Of a stretch of DNA of 64,000 nt, positions 1-11,200 are shown piece after piece (within the stretch, counting starts at the first letter, position 1; every line of letters starts with the position of its first letter). Under the pieces are notes generated by a model. The model was not told the origin of the DNA. It searched no databases and worked only from the letters and a program-made list of their open reading frames with translations. Origin of the DNA: Symbiodinium natans. Its lineage: Eukaryota > Sar > Dinophyceae > Suessiales > Symbiodiniaceae. The stretch lies in the NCBI GenBank assembly GCA_905221605.1, contig CAJNDS010000890.1:1037150-1101149 (forward strand), written 5' to 3'. The position numbers and the translations under genes were made by a program.

Positions 1-797
1 TCGCCAGCCTCCTGGTCCAGGAATGCAGCTACCAGGGACCAGGGGGCCCCCGGGGGGGGGGGCCCGACAAACCCTGAACCCAAAACCCTGAACCGACCTC
101 CAGAGGCAAAGGGTTACGATTTAGGGTTATACTTTAGCTACGCTAAAGGTGGTCTGGGTGCCGGCCATCCCTTAGCCGAGTACTGACGTTGTCGTAAAAA
201 AGGCCGATGTCCGCTGGCCTGTCCAGGACAGACGGTAAGGCTTAACCCTCACCTTTCCGTTTCTCTTTCGCTTGGGCGCTCGGGCTGTAAGGCCCTCGGC
301 CGAGCGTTCGGGGTCTGTCGCTCGACGGAAGCGACCCCTCACTTAGTTTAGGGTTTAGGGTTAGGGTTTAGGGTTTAGGGTTTAGGGTTCAGGGTTCAGG
401 GCTCAGGGCTTGGGGCTTGTGTGGTCGGTGCGGGGTCCCGGATTTCAGGGGAATCAAAGTTCCTCGCCTTGCCTAAGTAGGGCTTAGGGTTTAGGGCTGA
501 GGGCTACGATTTAGGGATTCGGGTTTAGGGTTTAGGGTTTAGGGTTTTTTTGTTTAGGGTTTAGGGGATTAATTAGGCTGTAGGGACCAGGGATGCCTTT
601 CATGGCAGCACAAAACGAAGCGAAGAGGGCTGACACCCCGGAGACCCAGTGATTGTTGTTACTCAGGGTTTAGGGTTTAGGGTTTAGGGTTTAGGGTTCT
701 AAATCCTAAACCCTGAACCCTGAGCCCTAAGCCCTAAGCACTAAACCCTAAGGACCATGATCAGTTCTCAGGGCTTTGTAGTCTAGGGATGCATGCT

Positions 798-900
798 ACT
801 AGACCCAGGAGTAACCGAGGAATAGCAGGGTACCCCTTTTCTGGTTGGCCTTTAAACCCTTTGAAAAAATATTCATATATAGGGCCCCTTATAAACCGAA
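798..900. mobile_element. Family C element, left part
   Basis: Starts CTAGACCCAGGAGTAACCGA with GGGTACCCCTTTT. No clear right end was found. Another internally deleted copy is at 48087-48136. Confidence 0.55.
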
Positions 901-1272
901 CTAAGGAAAACATACAATGTCCCAAAAGCCAACCTATTTTACCAACACCCAAAAAAAACAAAGGGGGGGGGGGGGGGGGAAGGGTCGACTCTGGGACCTC
1001 GGCTGGGTGCACTACACGATGCTAGACAAAGTGTGAAAACCGGATTTACCTTCAGGACTTCAGGTGAAGAAAGCCAGATCTCTGGGTCTGATCAACCCTA
1101 ACCCCAAAATCCAAAGAACGGTCTAGACTTTACACGGTAGCTTTCGAGCATAGAGATCGGTACTTCGGGGCCCCCCTAAACCCTAAACCCTAAACCCTAA
1201 ACCCTAAACCCTAAACCCTAAACCCTAAACCCTAAACCCTAAACCCTAAACCCTAAACCCTAAACCCTAAAC

Positions 1273-1312
1273 CTTGCCACGCCAACTCCCTTGAGCAACT
1301 GGACGAGTCCTC
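1273..1312 (-). CDS. Candidate exon EDSSSCSRELAWQ
   Basis: AAAAAG|G acceptor, then 13 codons plus one base, ending CAAG with GT of the telomere-like repeat as donor. 10 of 13 third positions are G/C. No family recognised. Both strands are open here. Confidence 0.35.
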
Positions 1313-1517
1313 CTTTTTCCGAGGCCCGCGCTTGGGAATGCTACTTTGGCGCACAACCCAAAGCCCTAAGCCCTAAGCCCTAACCCTAAACCCTAAACCC
1401 TAAACCCTAAACCCTAAACCCTAAACCCTAAACCCTAAACCCTAAACCCTAAACCCTAAACTCCACGGAGCCACGGGTTTCCGCATGGCTGTTGAGAAAG
1501 CTCCGTACTCGCCACAC

Positions 1518-1556
1518 CTTGCCGTTGTAGGTCTTCATGGAGGGGAGGCTCTGCTC
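1518..1556 (-). CDS. Candidate exon EQSLPSMKTYNGK
   Basis: 13 codons, phase 0 to 0, AAAG|G acceptor and GT donor following AAG. All 13 third positions are G or C, the strongest codon signal outside the solved gene. No family recognised. Confidence 0.45.
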
Positions 1557-1789
1557 CTTTAAGATGCCTGGGGCGAATCTTGTAGGGTTTAGGGTTTGGG
1601 GTTTAGGGTTTAGGGTTTAGGGTTTTAGGGTTCAGGGTTTAGGGTTTAGGGTTTAGGGTTTAGGGTTTAGGGTTTACTTGGAGGTTCATGGGTACTTATA
1701 ACCCAACTACACGGCTACCGATAGCCTACTTAGAGGCCGTATAGGGGCGCTTCACAAAGGGCAGGTAGACTTGGGGGCGCTGATCTAAG

Positions 1790-1945
1790 GGCAGTTACAT
1801 GGTCCCTTCGAATGAGCCCTGAAAAGCGTACCCCTTACATACCCCTTATGCACCTTATACAAATTCATAGCCCCAACATCAGAACCCTTCTTATGGGAGG
1901 TAAGGGACTATATTAAGGGCCCATGAAACTCCATAAACTTTAAAC
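1790..1945. mobile_element. Inverted-repeat element, family H
   Basis: Starts GGGCAGTTACATGGTCCCTT, ends AAGGGCCCATGAAACTCC. Other copies: 54722-54850 and 56626-56775; more diverged at 46790-46860 and 49085-49160. Confidence 0.65.
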
Positions 1946-2264
1946 CCTAAAACCCTAAAACCCTAGAACCCTAAAACCCTAAACCCTAAACCCTCAGATA
2001 TAAGTACCCTGAACCTCCAAGGAAGGTTTAGGGTCTGGGGCTCGGCCGAAGGTCCGAACCTATGCACTAAAACACCGTCACGCATGTCCTATAGGGTTTA
2101 GGGTTTAGGGTTCAGGGTTTAGGGTTTCGGGTTTCGAGTTTAGGGTTTAGGGCTTCGAGGACGCTGCCAAGGAACTTAAACATTGTCACCGTGAGGGGGC
2201 AGATGATTCTGATGCTACCGTATGAAGGACACCAAACCGCTTACTTTGCAAAGTAGAGGCCCCC

Positions 2265-2357
2265 TGGTTCTTAGTAGGGAATGAGGGAGTGAAGGCCTGT
2301 ATATACCCTTTAAGGGATTGTGCCGACCCCTACTTCCCTCATTCCCTACTAAGAACC
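2265..2357. mobile_element. Foldback element, family G
   Basis: GGTTCTTAGTAGGGAATGAG at the left and its complement CTCATTCCCTACTAAGAACC at the right, about 93 bp. Confidence 0.85.
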
Positions 2358-3792
2358 TACAACCCTAAGGGTCCATGTACCTAAATAAGGAATGCTTGGA
2401 GGTTCATGGTACTTATGAACCAACTCTAACTGTCCTTATAGCCCACTCATAAGCCCCTTAAGTGCCCCTAGTAGGGTTATAAGTACAGTTGTAAGTGCAG
2501 TTATGACTGGGTTAATAAGTACCATGAACCTCCAAGTACTTGGGCCTTAAAGTATCTCGTATGTAGGGCAGCTTAGGGTTTAGGGTCTTTAGGGCCCAAG
2601 TACGTAACCATGGGGGATAAGGGCCTACTCTGGGTTCGAGTATTGCAACTGAGCGTTAGGATCCTCAGCAGCAGCCCTAAACCCTAAACCCTAAACCCTA
2701 AACCCTAAACCCTAATTGAATGCAAGCGAGAAGCTGCGAAGAAGCCGGGACACCACGGGCCTGAGATGAAAATTCAAGTAACCGAGGGTTTAGGGTTTAG
2801 GGTCTAGGTTTTAGGGGTTTAGGGGTTAGGGTTTAGGGTCTAGGGTCTAGGGTTTAGGGTTGGGGCTTAGGGTTTAGGTTTTAGGGTTTGCAGTTTAGGG
2901 CTTTATAGTTTTAGGGTTTTGGGTGTTAGGGTCTAGGGTTTCGGGGGTTCAGGTTTGACGAGGGGTTTTCAACAATTAGGACATTCGGGGTCCTTGGGGG
3001 TTTCCTATCATACAAGTTATACTGTTCTGTGGTACACAGGGGTTACCCGAGTTTAGGGACTGAGGCTGAACTGTGGCATTGAAAAGCTACAGGCTTAAAT
3101 GGCTCAGGGTCTTTTGCCAACAGCCTGCAGTGCATTGTGTTTAGGTTTTAGGGGTTTAGGGTTTAGGGTTTCGAGGTTAGGACGCCAACCTGCGGTGCAT
3201 GTTAGATACTTGGGCTGAGGCTTCCTGAGGGTTCCAAAGTAGTTTCTTTTTAGGGTAGTTATCGGGGGTTCTTGGATACTACACAAAAAAACAGTGCTAC
3301 AATAGGAGCCTTGTAGGTCAAGAGGATATTCTGTGAAATGTTAGATAGAACGTGTGGGAATGTTCCGACCTATCTTCGTCCGAGCATCACTGGCGCATCT
3401 GCTGAATCCAACAGCTCCCGCCGGACTAGCTGCCTTAGCAGCCCAGTAACCATCTTGTGATAAGGGCCCTAAGCCCTAAACACTAAACCCTAAACCCTAA
3501 GGGAACCTTGAACCAAGAAAAGGGAAAAGGATACCACTTGGCTACTAAGCTGCACTCGAAGGTCAACGTCGGATGGCGGGCAGTCCCAAAAGCCATACCC
3601 TGGCGAGAGCGCGTTCATGGTTTAGGGTTTAGGGTTTAGGGTTTAGGGTTTTCGGATTGGGATTGAAGGAAGTTTGGGTTTAGGGTTCAGGGCCCACTCC
3701 AAGAACATCCCCGATGAGAAGCCCAAAAAGCACCCGAAAAGCAATAAAAGACCTAGAGCTCCAAACGTCCTGTGTTCTACCTTTGTATTACT

Positions 3793-3797
3793 CCCTT

Positions 3798-3852
<55 letters not shown>

Positions 3853-3908
3853 ATATATAAATATAAATACCCTAAACACTAAAACCTCAACCCTGGAGCC
3901 TAAACACT

Positions 3909-3953
<45 letters not shown>

Positions 3954-4069
3954 ATACACAGCATATAAAATACATAATATAATATTATTCTATAATATAA
4001 TACAATATAATATAATATTATATAATTTCCAAAACATAAAATATTAAATAGCATAATTAATATAACATA

Positions 4070-4138
<69 letters not shown>

Positions 4139-4360
4139 TACAATAAAATATAATATAACACAATATAACACAATATAACAGAATATAACGCACTATAACA
4201 TAATGCAATATAAAAAATAAAGTACTATATTATACTATATTCTATTCTATTATATTATATTATATGAATACAAAAATGAATAAATAAATAATTAAATACA
4301 TACAAAAAATAAACACCTATACAAGTAAATGTATATATATATATTATATTATATATATAT
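3793..4360. repeat. AT-rich microsatellite island: (CT)n, (AC)n, (AT)n, ATAAT-type
   Basis: Successive (CT)n at about 3799-3851, (AC)n at 3910-3934, several (AT)n tracts and imperfect AATAT/AACAC repeats to 4360. No coding signal. Confidence 0.9.
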
Positions 4361-4399
4361 AAAGCCCGACAGGAGAGTCTCGGGTTTGGGGTCTCGCGC

Positions 4400-4488
4400 C
4401 TGCGGACAGAAAGGCGTTGCGGACCTTCTCCGCGGCCACCGATGGCAGGTCTCCGTCAGGGAGCAGGCCAAGTTTTCGCAGGTCGTAC
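4400..4488 (-). CDS. Candidate exon YDLRKLGLLPDGDLPSVAAE...
   Basis: 29 codons, CTAAG|G acceptor and GC donor following CAG. GC3 is about 70%. It continues EKVRNAFLSA. Helical and soluble-looking; no family recognised. Confidence 0.45.
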
Positions 4489-4817
4489 CTTAGGGTTTAG
4501 GGTTTGGTTTAGGGTTTGGTTTAGGGTTTAGGGTTTAGGGTTTAGGGTTTAGGGTTCAGGGTTTAGGACTGTCGGTGGAGGGAGCGGGTTTGCCTTTGGA
4601 ATGGCTGCTTTCATCGGGATGTGTGTTCATTCCTTCTCTGTCTCTACAATCTGCTTCTGGCGATGGGGGTGAAGCTCCCGGATGTGCGCTCTCCCCTACC
4701 GTACTGTGCTACCTCCCTGCAACTTTACCCCTGATCCACACCTCTTTGCAATCCCCCCCCCCCCCCCACCCACCCCGGCTCATGTAAACCCTATAAACCC
4801 GACAAACCCTACCCTAC

Positions 4818-4928
4818 CTTGGAGTAGACCCTGAAAAGAAAGTACATACTTTTTAGGTATACATAGCTGCAGTATAATTGGAACCCAGAACCAAAAAAGT
4901 ATTAAAGTATAGTACTCCAAAACCCAGC
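4818..4928. mobile_element. Foldback element, family E
   Basis: Begins CTTGGAGTAGACCCTG, ends AGTACTCCAAAACCCAG. Nearly the same sequence as 30178-30283. Confidence 0.8.
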
Positions 4929-5052
4929 CTAAACCCTATATAAACCTAAACCCTACAAACCCTACACCCTAAACCCTTAACCTTTCCCTTCCCGCTTTGC
5001 AGACCCGACCGGATGGCACAATAGCTCGAAGCTGGCGTGTACAAATTGAACA

Positions 5053-5182
5053 ACGGGCCCATGTACCTACAAAGTATATGCTTGGGCCTTACACAGGGGT
5101 TCGTATATTAGGGTTTGGGGTTTAGGGTTTAGGGTTTTAGATTTTAGGGCCCAAGTGTATACTACGCAGGCACATGCACCCT
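5053..5182. mobile_element. Foldback element, family A (with internal TTTAGGG)
   Basis: Ends are GGGCCCATGTACC... and its imperfect complement near 5170-5182, with subterminal TTGGGCCTTA and AGGGCCCAAG. Unlike most copies it has about 40 bp of TTTAGGG in the middle. No coding capacity. Confidence 0.6.
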
Positions 5183-5229
5183 GGGGGGGAAGTACATGTG
5201 CGCCTACATCCGATATCCGCACTGCCATT

Positions 5230-5460
5230 TCAAGCCATGACTCGGGAAATGTGTGGCATCACAATAAAACGGATGCTTCTCATCGAAGCGAAAAATTCTA
5301 GAGACCGGTCGAGGCACTTGTTGTTCGCCATGTTGCAGAAAACGAGTAAAGCTTCCTCGGCGTCAGTGTTCAGGTCGTCGATGTACCCGAGCTTGCGGAG
5401 GGCTGCATCCACCAAATCTGGTGTGTCTGGTAAGGCAAATGGGCCACCACCTTTGTATAC
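5230..5460 (-). CDS. Candidate exon VYKGGGPFALPDTPDLVDAA...
   Basis: From CCAAG|G at 5461 the frame is open for 76 codons to TGA at 5230. It contains DLVDAALRKLGYIDDL and LNTDAEEALLVF. An internal GAG followed by GA at 5356-5354 could be a donor, giving a 35-codon exon in phase 0. Otherwise it is a terminal exon. It is one of the longest open stretches in its area. No family recognised. Confidence 0.45.
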   Translation of the reverse strand, partial: VYKGGGPFALPDTPDLVDAALRKLGYIDDLNTDAEEALLVFCNMANNKCLDRSLEFFASMRSIRFIVMPHISRVMA

Positions 5461-5649
5461 CTTGGCAACGACATGAACCCTGAAATGGGGGGTCAGATAC
5501 CCAAAACTACTATACCCCCCCGTCCCCCCACGAAGGTGAAATTATTTGGACCATGAAAACCCTTTTCGGGGTTCACGTCGTCCTAAACCCTAAACCCTAA
5601 ACCCCAAACCCTAAACCGGTTCATTTCGTCCCCAAGGTACTGACCTTGC

Positions 5650-5699
5650 CTTCGGACTTCCGTAAAGTTGCTTTTTCGCCCGGGATATGCGTGGCGAAC
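5650..5699 (-). CDS. Candidate exon FATHIPGEKATLRKSE
   Basis: Enters in phase 2 after AAAG|G and leaves in phase 1 at a GC donor. The entry phase matches the exit phase of the candidate exon at 5930-5998, so the two could be neighbours across a 230-bp intron. Another frame here is also open. Confidence 0.35.
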
Positions 5700-5929
5700 C
5701 TTTCTGCTCAGGGGCACTCCGAAGCCCATGCGCCCAACAAAAACGAAGGCTGTAGGGTTTAGGGTTTAAGGGTTGGGGCTTCGGGCTTGGGGCTTGTGTA
5801 GCCTCGGGCCTCAACCCAAAACCCTAAACCCTAAACCCTAGACTCCATACCCTAAACCCTAGCAGAGCGCCTCGCATCGGGAGGAAGAAGGCGATTCTCC
5901 GCGCACAGGGGCGCCATGCGCTGGGAGGC

Positions 5930-5998
5930 CTCTCCCGCAACAGCTTCGACAGCTCAGCGACCCCAGATTCGAACGGGAACACTGTCAAGGAACCCAAC
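5930..5998 (-). CDS. Candidate exon LGSLTVFPFESGVAELSKLL...
   Basis: 22 codons plus split bases, ACAAG|G acceptor and GC donor following GAGAG. About 77% of third positions are G/C. No family recognised. Confidence 0.45.
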
Positions 5999-6230
5999 CT
6001 TGTTGGGGTTTAGGGTTTAGAGCTTAGGTTGTAGGGTTTAGGGTTTAGGGCTTAGGGCTTAGGGCTTGGGGCTTGGGGTTTGGGGTTTTGGGTTTATTCA
6101 GTGTTTAGGGTGTCCTAGGGTCTCTCAATGGTTATAGCCATTCAGGGTATATGGGGCGGCCGAAGGCCCTTTCTCGACAACTAAGGGTTTAGGGTTTAGG
6201 GTTTAGGGTTTAGGGTTTAGGGTTTAGGGT

Positions 6231-6377
6231 TTAGTAAAGCAGCTCATGCGTCAGCCAGAAATTCACCATAGCTGGCATTTGCGGAGTGGCGCCACTGCTG
6301 TAGCCCAGTTGCTGAAGAGTATTGGCGACCAAGGGCGGAGAGGTAAAGCCTTGTGCTGCAGGTTGGGACAGCGACAC
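6231..6377 (-). CDS. Candidate terminal exon VSLSQPAAQGFTSPPLVANT...
   Basis: 48 codons after TTCAAG|G to a TAA at 6231, including LQQLGYSSGATPQM and NFWLTHELLY. The stop falls where unique sequence meets telomere-like repeat. The opposite strand is also open. Confidence 0.4.
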   Translation of the reverse strand: MSLSQPAAQGFTSPPLVANTLQQLGYSSGATPQMPAMVNFWLTHELLY

Positions 6378-6549
6378 CTTGAAGCGGAAATCCTAAGCCC
6401 TAAACCCTAAACCCTAAACCCTAAACCCTGAAAAGGGCGCTTCTTGCTTTTTTTTGTGGGGAGGGGGGGGGGGGGGGGGGTTGGTTATACAAGGGAACCT
6501 TGAACCTGACTGAATAAAAAAAGGGGAAATGGGTAGCCACTGGGCTGCC

Positions 6550-6770
6550 AAGACGCTTCTCCACTTCCATCCGGATGAAGGATGGCTCGGACCTGGCCTG
6601 GGGTGTCTCCTCCGTCCGGGCCATTTCGGTTGGCTGAGGTGGGCCTGCTAGGACGGGAGCTCGGCTTGTCTGTCGAAGTTGTGGCCGGTGCACTGCTCCG
6701 ACGACCGCCCGCTTCCTGTCCAGCACCAGCTTTGTGATTCTTCTTTGGAAGTAGTAGCAGCTGCACTGAC
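6550..6770 (-). CDS. Candidate exon QCSCYYFQRRITKLVLDRKR...
   Basis: Follows CTCTTGCAG|G, a good pyrimidine-rich acceptor. The frame stays open for over 70 codons (later EEKR-type acidic/basic residues and MARTEETPQARSEP). A GA donor following ACAG could end it after 17 codons. The 3' border is not fixed and overlapping frames are open too. Confidence 0.4.
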
Positions 6771-6879
6771 CTGCAAGAGTGTTGGGTTACTAGTAAAGAT
6801 GATCCTTTATGCTCCTTGTTGGGTTTAAGTATTCAAAAGAAAACCTAAACCCTAAACCCTAAACCCTAAACCCTAAACC

Positions 6880-6974
6880 CTCAGTGACGTATTTTGCATC
6901 GCTCGGACGACCATCGGCTTCCAGAGCGGGACGATGGCGGTGATCTCCAGGCCTTGAGCGATTGCAAAGATGAC
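6880..6974 (-). CDS. Candidate exon VIFAIAQGLEITAIVPLWKP...
   Basis: 31 codons after CATCAG|G, hydrophobic, ending at telomere-like repeat. About 74% GC3. Might be a membrane or buried strand-helix segment; no family recognised. Confidence 0.4.
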
Positions 6975-7149
6975 CTGATGCAGCTGTTTCAACGGGTTCC
7001 GGGTCTAGGGGGTTGAGGGTTTAGGGTTCAGGGTTCAGGGTTTAGGGTTTAGGGCTTTGGGCTGAGGGTTTAGGGCTGAGGGTTTATAGGGGCCCTCCGA
7101 ACCCTAAATCTACGAATCTGAACCCTTCAAATCACGAAAGAAGATAGAA

Positions 7150-7180
7150 GCCCCCCCCCCCCCCCCCCCCCCCCCCCCCC
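7150..7180. repeat. C31 homopolymer (one of many long G/C runs)
   Basis: Other runs of about 13-30 G or C lie near 961, 4749, 6462, 13400, 19438, 41708, 44119, 44212, 46166, 50839, 55250, 58046, 60046, 60219 and 60650. They have no consistent place relative to exons. Confidence 0.9.
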
Positions 7181-7625
7181 ACCCCGCCCACTGCCTATTG
7201 AGGTGTTCAGGGGCTACCTGGCTCCGAATCTGCAACCAGAAGCCTGAACTGGAAACCCCAAAACCCTAGACCCCAATGGCCTCCGGACTTTCTCAGCAAG
7301 CCGTGTCTATGGCTCGTCGATTTGTTTAGGGTCTGTGAAATGAAGCATGAACCGACGGTTACAGAAGTTAGAGCAGGACCCTACACCCCCAAAATCTAAA
7401 CCCCCAAAATCTAAACCCTTCCTTCCTTCCTGTGATTCGGGCAGTCAGTCAAACTCAAGCCTGAAACAACCTAGGCGCTGTCGGTACATAGTCCTTGTCG
7501 GATACAAGAAGCGCGACCTTGCCTTACTTCCGCAAGCAAAGGGAGAAAAGATAAAACTTAAATTGGCTTCCTTTGTGGTTACACATAAGAATATTAGCGC
7601 AACCTTATTCTGCCTATAACACAAA

Positions 7626-7735
7626 CTAGACTCGGGAGTAGCCTAGGAATAGAAAGGGTACCCTGTTTGGTTTTAAGGGATTATAAGGGAACCCCAAACC
7701 CTAAATGGGAAACGTGGGCCTACTCCCGGTCCTAG
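7626..7735. mobile_element. CTAG-flanked inverted-repeat element, family C
   Basis: Starts CTAGACTCGGGAGTAGCCTA and ends CTACTCCCGGTCCTAG. CTAG lies at both ends and could be a target duplication or part of the terminal repeat. Confidence 0.8.
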
Positions 7736-7844
7736 TAGCCCTAAACCCTAAACCCTAAACCCCAAACCCTAAACCCTAAACCCTAGAAAAAGGACTGGAC
7801 CTAGGCAAGTTGCTTCTCGGGCTCTCGGCTGCCAGTTTCCTCAC

Positions 7845-7887
7845 CTCTGCGTCGATTGCCGCGTCGTTGGGATCGCCCTCCACCATC
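7845..7887 (-). CDS. Candidate exon MVEGDPNDAAIDAE
   Basis: 14 codons with CCAG|G acceptor and a near-consensus GTGAGG donor following GAG. 11 of 14 third positions are G/C. The frame continues on both sides. Confidence 0.45.
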
Positions 7888-8941
7888 CTGGCATTGGGGT
7901 ACATGTACCCTCTAAACCCTAGCCCTGAACCTTGTAAACCGTAAACCATAAACCCTCAACCCTCAACCCTCAACCCTAAACCTTAACCCTAAACCCTAGC
8001 CCTAAACCCTAAACCCTAAACCTTATAAATAAACCCTAAACCCTAAACCCTAAACCCTAAACCCTAAACCTTATAAACCCTAAACCCTCAAAGCCCACGC
8101 CTGCGTTCTAGGAAAACAGCCCAAAGCCGATCTCGGCCCGAGCTTCGGATTTCAACTTAGCCGTTCTTAAGCCCTCAGGGTTCAAGGGTTTAGGGTTTTG
8201 GGGTTTATAAGGTTTAGGGTTTAGGGTTTAGGGCTAGGGTTTAGGGTTAAGGTTTAGGGTTGAGGGTTGAGGGTTAAGGTTTAGGGTTTAGGGTTTTGGG
8301 GCTTTAGGCTTCAGGGCTTAGGTTTCTTCTTTATTTAAGTGTAGTGGCCTTTGGCTGCTGCAACGATCTGCTCGTATACCCTAAACCCGAAACCCAAAAC
8401 CCTAAACCCTGAAGCTTAGGGCTTAGGGCTTTAGGGCCTCCGAAAAAGGTCAATAGAGCCGCAGGTGGACTGGAGGGCCCCACCGGAAGAGACCAAAGGA
8501 GTCGTCGGTTTAGGGTTTAGGGTTTAGGGTTTAGGGTTAGGTTTTAGGTTTTAGGTTTTCGAAAATAGGGTACCCCAGTTTTAAGGGTCCCTTTACGGGG
8601 ATTCTATTCTATTTGGGGTATAAAAGGGTCCGTTATTCCGTAAACTTTCATTGGTGCCTTTATTATGGGTAAAGAGCCCCCGACATATAGGGTGGGCAAT
8701 GTAGAAGGTTCTTGTTGCAAAGTACCCGCATTCGATTCTTACAAGCAAGCTTGGGATCTTAACATAAGTTTCAGGGCATGTAGGGGTTCCCCTACATTGT
8801 ATCCCAAACCCTAAACTCGAAACCCGAGGCAACCCGAAGGCCCAACACCCGGGGTCCCAAACCCTAAACCCTAAACCCTAAACCCTAAACCCTGAACCCT
8901 AAACCCTGAACCCTAAACCCTAAACCCAAAGAACCTAAGCC

Positions 8942-9034
8942 TCATGAGCGGCCCAGCAGCCTCCTCTTCACGAGGCGGACCTGCACCCTGACCACTCTTC
9001 TGATGTCCCGCAGACCCCACGCGGGTGGAAGGAC
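8942..9034 (-). CDS. Candidate terminal exon VLPPAWGLRDIRRVVRVQVR...
   Basis: 30 codons after GCAG|G ending VKRRLLGRS and TGA. Very arginine-rich, GC3 about 80%. No family recognised. Confidence 0.4.
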   Translation of the reverse strand, partial: VLPPAWGLRDIRRVVRVQVRLVKRRLLGRS

Positions 9035-9776
9035 CTGCTACACCCTAAACCCTAAACCCTAAACCCTAAACCCTAACATCCTGAGGCCTTTGAGCTCAGA
9101 ATGTTTCAGACATGAAAGCAGAAAAGGCTTCTGGTGTCAGCGGAGCCACTGCTCTGGCTGCAAACACGACGACTTCAACCTGGACGCCATCTAAGCCCTG
9201 AAGCCCTACAGCTTAAGGGTTTAGGGTTTAGGCTTTAGGGTTTAGGGTTTAGGCCTTAGGGTTTGGGGTTTGGGGTTTGGGGTTTGGAGTTTAATGAACT
9301 CCGTCGGTTTCGACTTTAGGGATGCTGTAGACAAGGATGTGGAGCAAGGTGCCTCAACAGGGGTTGGGTGCAGTACCTCTTAAGTAAGGAACCCCCTCAA
9401 TCCGATCAGGATCCCTCGTCGTAGTGCAGTCTCCAGTCTCTGGGAAGCTAGGTATCCCTTTCCCTGGGGTTTAGGGTTGAGGGTTTACGGTGTAGGGCTC
9501 ACAACATGCTAGGAAGCCCCGCTAATTCCCAAGGGAAATGTTGATAAATTGGCTGAGGTGGTTAAGCCTCCACTGTAAGCCCTAAACCCGAAAGCAACAA
9601 AACCTCTGGCCCAAACAAGACCCTCACGTCAGACGCCTCAAGCCAGCAGACACACCCTAAACCCTAAACCCTAAACCCTAAACCCCAAACCCTAAACCCT
9701 AAACCCCAAACCCTAAACCCCAAACCCTAATCCCTAAACCCTAAACCCTCAAACCCTCAAAGGCCCCCCTAGCTTC

Positions 9777-9821
9777 CTTGGAGTGCCCCTCACGGCGGAG
9801 CAAGCTCAGAGCTTCCAGCAC
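9777..9821 (-). CDS. Candidate exon VLEALSLLRREGHSK
   Basis: 15 codons, phase 0 to 0, CGAG|G acceptor and GA donor following AAG, the same border type as the solved gene. 12 of 15 third positions are G/C. It adjoins the CTACTACCCCC foldback element. Confidence 0.45.
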
Positions 9822-9849
9822 CTCGGACTTGTGTCGCATCCCCGCGAGC

Positions 9850-10032
9850 ATGGGCTTCCCTACTACCCCCCCCTCATGGTTTAGGGTTTAGGGTTTAGGG
9901 TTTAGGGCTACTACCCCCCTAGGTTCTCCCCTGAAATAAAGGGTCTTAATTAGGCTTAATTCTCCCTAAATAGCCTTAGTCACGGGGGGAACCAAAAAAT
10001 GTAGTAGAGGGGGGGTAGTAGGGGAACCCATG
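9850..10032. mobile_element. Foldback element, family D, with TTTAGGG insertion
   Basis: Termini ATGGGCTTCCCTACTACCCC and GGGGTAGTAGGGGAACCCAT. A duplicate inner end CTACTACCCCCCTAGGTTC lies after an internal TTTAGGG patch (9880-9909). Confidence 0.8.
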
Positions 10033-10298
10033 ACGCTAGCGGCAACCACCCCCCCTACCCCCAGCCCCCCCTAATTACCCTTAATCCTATAAAACCCTAT
10101 AAAACCCCGTCAACCCAGAAGGAACCCATAAAACTCCAGAATTTTTTTGTTCCTACTAAATCTGGAAACCCCAAAAGTGTCTTAGGGCAGCTTGGTCATA
10201 AGGCCGAGGACCACCCTAAACCCTAAACCCCAAACCCTAAACCCTAAATCCTCGAACTGACCGAGCGCAGGCCGTCAAAACTACCTGGCTCTCAGTCG

Positions 10299-10480
10299 GG
10301 AATGAGGGAATTCGGTACCACCATCCCTCTATGGAAGTCTCAAACAAATTATCTCGTGAAAGGGGATTGTATTCTTTTGGGGGGTATAAAAGGGGTAGCC
10401 CTGTTTGGGAAAGTACTGGTAACCCTCTATGTGCGCCCTTTGAAGGCTTGTAAAGGGTACCTCACTCTCTCATTCCCTAC
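10299..10480. mobile_element. Foldback element, family G, longer copy
   Basis: Inverted GGGAATGAGGGA / CTCTCATTCCC ends enclose about 160 bp. A 69-codon ORF inside is a by-product. A third end is at 33815-33835. Confidence 0.6.
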
Positions 10481-10847
10481 GAGAAACCAGGGGGTAAACC
10501 TGGCACGGTAGGGCTTCGGGTGTAGGATTTAGGGGGGTCAGCCCTCAACCTTAAACCCTAAACCCTAAACCCTAAACCCCTAAACCCCTAAACCCTAAAC
10601 CCTAAACCCTAAACGAGTTTCAGGGCTTCGAGCTATTGAATTTAACCTGGTAGCGGGTTCAGGCTCGTTTAGAACTTCAGGGCGCCGACTGCACAGAGCA
10701 CCCTAAGACCCTAAACCGTATATAAACCCTAAACCCTAAAACCTAGCCCTAAACCCTAAACCCTAAACCCTAGCCCTAAAACCTAAACCCTAAACCCTAA
10801 ACCCTGCACCTTAAACCCTAAACCCTAAACCCTAAATTCCAAAACCC

Positions 10848-10891
10848 AAGTGACATCGGCGGAGCCATGCTGATCTGTGTCCACCAGTAGC
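10848..10891 (-). CDS. Candidate exon LLVDTDQHGSADVTW
   Basis: Follows ACCAG|G. The DTDQHGSADV pattern looks soluble and acidic but matches no motif I can name. The donor is uncertain. Confidence 0.3.
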
Positions 10892-11009
10892 CTGGTCTCC
10901 GACGCAGGGTTTAGGGTTTAGGGTTTAGGGTTTAGGGTTTAGGGTTTAGGGTTTAGGGTTTAGGGTTTCGGGTTTCAGGTTTAGGGTCTAGGGTTCCGAG
11001 AAACCCCTC

Positions 11010-11200
11010 CGTGTACTTATTGTTACTAGTATTGCTATTATTACAATTGCTACAATTCTTACTATGATGACTGCTGCTACTAATCTTGCTACTACTAAGC
11101 CTATGATTCTACGACTAATGCAGATGTCACGAACTAGTACTAGGTATTGCTATGATTACTAGCACTTCTATTGATACTTTGTCTTTACTAGCGTTCAATG
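11010..11200. repeat. Degenerate trinucleotide tract (TAC/TAT/GCT-like)
   Basis: About 190 bp dominated by three-base periodic words such as ACTATTACT. A similar AT-richer tract (ATG/ATT/TTA words) is at 63515-63840. Neither has a supported gene. Confidence 0.6.

Noticed and set aside
1-2000. Chromosome end / true telomere at the left edge
   Set aside because: Arrays are short, interrupted and occur in both orientations throughout the window, with no terminal uninterrupted array.
8593-8832. 79-codon minus ORF
   Set aside because: Overlaps an element-like sequence (GGGGATTCTATTCTATTTGG, GGGGTATAAAAGGG) related to 10360-10400; low GC3, no motif.
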